Made by a program: the position numbers and the translations under genes
Assembly: GCA_023384025.1 (NCBI GenBank)
Contig: JAHDXX010000136.1
Location: 1 to 8,698, forward strand
Reading direction: 5' to 3'
DNA from: Sphingomonadaceae bacterium
GTDB lineage: Bacteria > Pseudomonadota > Alphaproteobacteria > Sphingomonadales > Sphingomonadaceae
DNA: 8,698 bases
Notes under the pieces: generated by a model
What the model saw: the letters and a program-made list of their open reading frames with translations, nothing else
Database searches by the model: none
What the model was told of the DNA's origin: nothing
Shown: positions 6,509 through 8,698 of the stretch, one piece after another
Position numbering within the stretch: position 1 is the first letter of the stretch
Layout of the letters: each line of letters opens with the position of its first letter

Positions 6509-7138
6509 ATGAGCGCCGACAAAAACCCGCTCGTGGCTTACGGCGCGGGCAACCTGCACTCGGTCGAGAACGCGCTGCGCAAGGTCGGGGCGCAGGTCTC
6601 GCTGACAGCCGACCCGGACGTGATCCGCGCAGCGGACCGGATTGTCCTGCCGGGCGTCGGCAGCTTCAAGGCCTGTGCCGAGGGCCTGCACGCGGCAGAA
6701 GGTGTGATCGAAGCCATGCACGAACGGGTGTTCGTGGGCGGTGCGCCGTTCCTGGGTATCTGCGTCGGCATGCAGTTGCTGGCGACGCGCGGGCTGGAGC
6801 ATGGCGAGACCGCCGGGCTGGGCTGGGTCGATGGCACCGTGCGCCTGATCGAGCCGACCGACCCGAGCGTGAAGGTGCCGCACATGGGCTGGAACGATGT
6901 CGCCCTGATGCCGCACGCGCGCGGGCACGAAGTGGTTTCGGCGGGCGAGGCCTATTTCCTCCACTCCTATCACTTCAAGGCGCGTTACCATGAGGACGTT
7001 CTGGCGATGACCGACCACGGCGGCGGGCTGGTCGCAGCGGTCGGGCGCGACAACTACCTCGGGGTGCAGTTCCACCCGGAGAAGAGCCAGGGCTTTGGCC
7101 TGGCCTTGCTGGAAAGGTTTCTCGAATGGCGGCCGTGA
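6509..7138 (+). CDS. hisH: Imidazole glycerol phosphate synthase, glutamine amidotransferase subunit HisH
   Basis: HisH hydrolyses glutamine and channels ammonia to HisF, which makes imidazole-glycerol phosphate and AICAR. The 209 residues form a class I glutamine amidotransferase. The nucleophile is C85 in FLGICVGMQLL, and H189 and E191 in VQFHPEKSQGFG complete the triad (C77, H178 and E180 in the enterobacterial numbering). YGAGNLHSVENAL (11-23), VLPGVGSFKAC (46-56), HMGWND (125-130) and YFLHSYHF (149-156) are further family blocks. The ATG at 6509 gives the normal N-terminus; the same frame is open upstream to 6371 only because it crosses the repeat. The ribosome site belongs to element A. 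The stop (TGA at 7136-7138) is followed at once by element B. Confidence 0.97.
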   Translation: MSADKNPLVAYGAGNLHSVENALRKVGAQVSLTADPDVIRAADRIVLPGVGSFKACAEGLHAAEGVIEAMHERVFVGGAPFLGICVGMQLLATRGLEHGETAGLGWVDGTVRLIEPTDPSVKVPHMGWNDVALMPHARGHEVVSAGEAYFLHSYHFKARYHEDVLAMTDHGGGLVAAVGRDNYLGVQFHPEKSQGFGLALLERFLEWRP

Positions 7139-7140
7139 AG

Positions 7141-7271
7141 TTCCTCCCCGGAACGGGGAGGGGGACCATCCGCAGGATGGTGGAGGGGCACCCTAGCATG
7201 TTCGGAAAAACGGCGGGTGCCCCTCCACCCCGCCGCTTCGCGGCGCGGTCCCCCTCCCCCGTGGGGGGAGG
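7141..7271 (+). repeat. Palindromic intergenic element B (hisH/hisA gap)
   Basis: This is an inverted pair of two-hairpin arms. Left arm: CCTCCCCG-GAA-CGGGGAGG (7143-7161), then ACCATCC-GCA-GGATGGT (7165-7181). The segment GGTGGAGGGGCACCC (7179-7193) is perfectly complementary to GGGTGCCCCTCCACC (7215-7229) across a 21-nt spacer. Right arm: CGCCGC-TTC-GCGGCG (7231-7245) inside ACC/GGT, then CCTCCCCC-GTG-GGGGGAGG (7253-7271). The left arm (7139-7192) matches element C (8016-8069) at about 49 of 54 positions. No U-tract follows any stem, so these are not classic terminators. It has no GANTC site and no transposase. Confidence 0.93.
7253..7271 (+). promoter_or_regulatory. Hairpin containing the hisA ribosome-binding site
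   Basis: GGGGGAGG (7264-7271), 3 nt before the hisA ATG at 7275, is the Shine-Dalgarno. It pairs with CCTCCCCC (7253-7260) across a 3-nt GTG loop, giving an 8-bp GC-rich stem that could hide the site. The stem is the outer right hairpin of element B. Confidence 0.6.
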
Positions 7272-7274
7272 ACT

Positions 7275-8003
7275 ATGATCGTCTTCCCCGCCATCGACCT
7301 CAAGGCCGGGCAGGTCGTGCGCCTCGCCGAAGGCGACATGGCCCGCGCGACCGTTTACGGCGACAACCCGGCGGCGCAGGCGCTGCTCTTTGCCGAGGCC
7401 GGGGCCGAGCACTTGCACGTGGTCGATCTTGACGGTTCATTCGCCGGGCGGGCGGAGAACCGCGAGGCGGTCGAGGCGATCATCGCGGCATTCCCCGGTT
7501 ACGTGCAGCTGGGCGGCGGCATCCGCACCCGCGAGGCGGTCGAGGGCTGGTTCGACCTCGGCGTAGCGCGGGTGGTGATGGGCTCTGCCGCGCTCAAGGA
7601 CCCCGAATTCGTAAAGGACATGGCGAAGCACTTTCCCGGCGGGATCGTGGTTGCGGTCGATGCGAAGGACGGCATGGTCGCGACCGAAGGCTGGGCCGAG
7701 GTGTCCGACGTGCCGGTGGTGGACCTTGCCCGGCGGTTCGAAGATGCGGGCGTCGCCAGCCTGCTGTTCACCGATATAGGCCGCGATGGCCTGCTCAAGG
7801 GCGTCAACATCGACGCGACTGTAGAGCTCGCCCGCCGGGTCGATATCCCGGTGATCGCCAGCGGCGGGGTCAAGGGACTCGACGACATCTACGTCCTGTC
7901 GATGCACGCCAAGGACGGGATTGAAGGCGTGATTACCGGGCGGGCGTTGTACGAGGGGCGGCTCGACCTCGCGGCGGCGATCCAGATGGCCCAGAGATCA
8001 TGA
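7275..8003 (+). CDS. hisA: Phosphoribosylformimino-AICAR isomerase HisA
   Basis: HisA carries out the Amadori rearrangement of ProFAR to PRFAR, the substrate of HisF/HisH. The 242 residues form one (beta/alpha)8 barrel with the two-fold repeat shared with HisF. Catalytic acids are D8 (MIVFPAIDLKAG) and D129 (VAVDAKDGMVATEGW). Phosphate-binding motifs are visible in both halves: LGGGIRT (79-85), MGSAALKDP (102-110), ASGGV (195-199) and TGRALYEG (221-228). LLFTDIGRDGLLKGVN (163-178) is a further signature. The ATG at 7275 is right after the repeat-derived Shine-Dalgarno. The end of the gene reads ATCATGA: its TGA is part of an ATGA that could also start the open frame through element C. Confidence 0.97.
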   Translation: MIVFPAIDLKAGQVVRLAEGDMARATVYGDNPAAQALLFAEAGAEHLHVVDLDGSFAGRAENREAVEAIIAAFPGYVQLGGGIRTREAVEGWFDLGVARVVMGSAALKDPEFVKDMAKHFPGGIVVAVDAKDGMVATEGWAEVSDVPVVDLARRFEDAGVASLLFTDIGRDGLLKGVNIDATVELARRVDIPVIASGGVKGLDDIYVLSMHAKDGIEGVITGRALYEGRLDLAAAIQMAQRS

Positions 8004-8017
8004 GGGGCGCGTGTGAG

Positions 8018-8156
8018 TTCCTCCCCGAAACGGGGAGGGGGACCATGCAAAGCATGGTGGAGGGGCACCATCTGCGCCTATCCGCAACCCGTGCCGATTG
8101 CAGCGGCGGGTGCCCCTCCACCATCTTCGATGGTCCCCCTCCCCCGTTGGGGGAGG
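8018..8156 (+). repeat. Palindromic intergenic element C (hisA/hisF gap)
   Basis: The layout equals element B. Left arm: CCTCCCCG-AAA-CGGGGAGG (8020-8038), then ACCATGC-AAA-GCATGGT (8042-8058). GGTGGAGGGGCACC (8056-8069) is complementary to GGTGCCCCTCCACC (8109-8122) across a 39-nt spacer unrelated to that of B. Right arm: ACCATC-TTC-GATGGT (8120-8134), then CCTCCCCC-GTT-GGGGGAGG (8138-8156). Compared with B, the second stem shows a paired swap: C7170-G7176 in B corresponds to G8047-C8053 here. It has no GANTC site, U-tract or transposase. Confidence 0.93.
8138..8156 (+). promoter_or_regulatory. Hairpin containing the hisF ribosome-binding site
   Basis: GGGGGAGG (8149-8156), 4 nt before the hisF ATG at 8161, can pair with CCTCCCCC (8138-8145) across a GTT loop. 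The 8-bp stem is the outer right hairpin of element C and mirrors the arrangement before hisA. Confidence 0.6.
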
Positions 8157-8160
8157 ATTT

Positions 8161-8698
8161 ATGACCGTCCGCATCCGCGTCATCCCCTGTCTCGACGTCG
8201 CCGACGGGCGCGTGGTCAAGGGCGTCAATTTCGTCGACCTCGTCGATGCCGGTGATCCGGTGGAGGCTGCGCGGGCTTACGATGCGGCCGGAGCAGACGA
8301 GCTGTGCTTCCTCGACATTTCCGCCAGCCACGAAGGGCGCGGCACCTTGCTCGACATGGTCCGGCGCACGGCAGAAGTGTGCTTCATGCCGCTGACCGTC
8401 GGCGGCGGGGTGCGCAGCGTGGAGGATGCGCGCGCGCTGCTGCTGGCAGGCGCGGACAAGGTCGCGGTCAACTCCGCAGCGGTTTCCCGCCCTGAACTGG
8501 TGAGCGAGATCGCGGAGAAGTTCGGCAGCCAGTGCGTCGTTGCCAGCGTCGATGCGCGGGTGGCGAGCGAGGGCATGCGCGGGTGGGAAGTGTTCACCCA
8601 CGGCGGGCGCAAGTCGACCGGGATCGACGCGGTCGAGCACGCCATTCGCCTCGCCGAGCTGGGTGCGGGCGAACTGCTGGTGACCTCGATGGATTCGG
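8161..8698 (+). CDS. hisF: Imidazole glycerol phosphate synthase, cyclase subunit HisF (5' part, partial)
   Basis: HisF takes ammonia from HisH and PRFAR from HisA to form imidazole-glycerol phosphate and AICAR; the latter returns to purine synthesis. The window holds the first 179 codons plus one base; the family length is about 250-260, so roughly 75-80 codons are missing. The start MTVRIRVIPCLDVADGRVVKG is typical. Catalytic acids are D12 and D131 (in SVDARVA), matching D11 and D130 of the Thermotoga enzyme. TVGGGVRS (79-86) and KVAVNSAAV (100-108) are phosphate-loop blocks of the first half barrel, and GWEVFTHGGRKSTG (141-154) and LLVTSMD (172-178) follow. The start is fixed by the repeat-derived Shine-Dalgarno and by the family N-terminus. 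Confidence 0.96.
   Translation, partial: MTVRIRVIPCLDVADGRVVKGVNFVDLVDAGDPVEAARAYDAAGADELCFLDISASHEGRGTLLDMVRRTAEVCFMPLTVGGGVRSVEDARALLLAGADKVAVNSAAVSRPELVSEIAEKFGSQCVVASVDARVASEGMRGWEVFTHGGRKSTGIDAVEHAIRLAELGAGELLVTSMDS

Larger units (their letters stand above)
6333..6512 (+). other. Open frame running through element A, ending in ATGA with hisH
   Basis: A GTG at 6333, inside the 3' end of hisB, opens a 59-codon frame through the whole repeat. Its TGA (6510-6512) overlaps the hisH ATG as ATGA. An internal ATG at 6405 begins MVEGYRPACR, and the same MVEG start is found in the frames through elements B and C. No protein family is recognised. GC-rich repeats are open in several frames, so this may be chance. 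It is listed because the same relation to the next gene recurs three times. Confidence 0.2.
7135..7278 (+). other. Open frame bridging hisH stop and hisA start through element B
   Basis: A GTG at 7135 overlaps the hisH stop as GTGA. The frame then runs 47 codons through element B and ends in a TGA (7276-7278) that overlaps the hisA ATG as ATGA. The product would begin MKFLPGTGRGTIRRMVEGHP. The corresponding frame in element C begins with a similar FLP.TGRGT...MVEGH block. It could couple translation of hisH to hisA, or be a by-product of repeat insertion at an old stop/start overlap. There is no family match and no independent evidence of translation. Confidence 0.22.
8000..8164 (+). other. 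Open frame bridging hisA stop and hisF start through element C
   Basis: The ATG at 8000 overlaps the hisA stop as ATGA. The frame continues for 54 codons through element C, and its TGA (8162-8164) overlaps the hisF ATG as ATGA. A second in-frame ATG at 8045 stands 4 nt after a strong GGGGAGGGGG (8031-8040), and a third at 8054 begins MVEGHHLRLS. The product ends PPPPLGEDL. No family is recognised. The double overlap and the internal ribosome site make this the best of the three candidate frames, but the repeat is open in other frames too. Confidence 0.27.

Noticed and set aside
7141..7271. Rho-independent terminator or attenuator in the repeat elements
   Set aside because: The stems are strong, but none is followed by a run of T on the plus strand, and downstream genes of the same pathway continue. 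Partial polarity is possible but not shown.
6341..8160. CRISPR array or insertion sequence in the his operon gaps
   Set aside because: Repeats are separated by whole genes, spacers are not of uniform length, and no transposase or Cas gene is present. The structure is a paired inverted repeat of the REP/intergenic-repeat kind.

Overview
The window is a GC-rich, densely coded segment of a bacterial chromosome. The gene content and order fit an alphaproteobacterium, most likely of the Sphingomonadales. The pointers are a single-domain FlgJ, an alphaproteobacterial-type SspB next to hisB, a hisB-hisH-hisA-hisF order, and GC-rich palindromic intergenic repeats. The assignment is inferred from gene content, not from a database search.

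Positions 1-4894 (+ strand) hold a tightly packed flagellar operon segment: flgI (3' end only), flgJ (rod-binding domain only), flgK, flgL, motA and motB. Junctions overlap or nearly touch: GTGA for flgI/flgJ, 3 nt for flgJ/flgK, TGATG for flgK/flgL, 21 nt for flgL/motA and 1 nt for motA/motB. The products are the P-ring, the rod-capping/assembly factor, the two hook-filament junction proteins and the proton-driven stator. All have their diagnostic residues.

Positions 4891-5662 (- strand) hold sspB, a ClpXP adaptor, followed after 7 nt by an unrecognised 91-residue protein with one predicted membrane segment. This unit converges on motB, and the two stop codons overlap inside a TTAA.

Positions 5747-8698 (+ strand) hold a histidine biosynthesis operon, hisB-hisH-hisA-hisF, cut off inside hisF by the window end. 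hisB and sspB diverge from an 84-nt region with a candidate promoter on each strand. Each candidate is so close to its start codon that both transcripts would be leaderless or nearly so.

The most notable feature is a set of three related palindromic elements of about 130-155 nt. They fill the hisB/hisH, hisH/hisA and hisA/hisF gaps. Each is a pair of two-hairpin arms in inverted orientation around an unrelated spacer. Stem sequences vary between copies while pairing is kept. The outermost right hairpin supplies the Shine-Dalgarno of the downstream his gene. Each element is also open in the one frame that ends in a TGA overlapping the downstream start (ATGA). In the last two copies that frame can begin in a GTGA or ATGA overlapping the upstream stop. 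The elements may therefore act as RNA switches, coupling devices or well-tolerated mobile repeats. No gene-free stretch longer than 300 nt exists.
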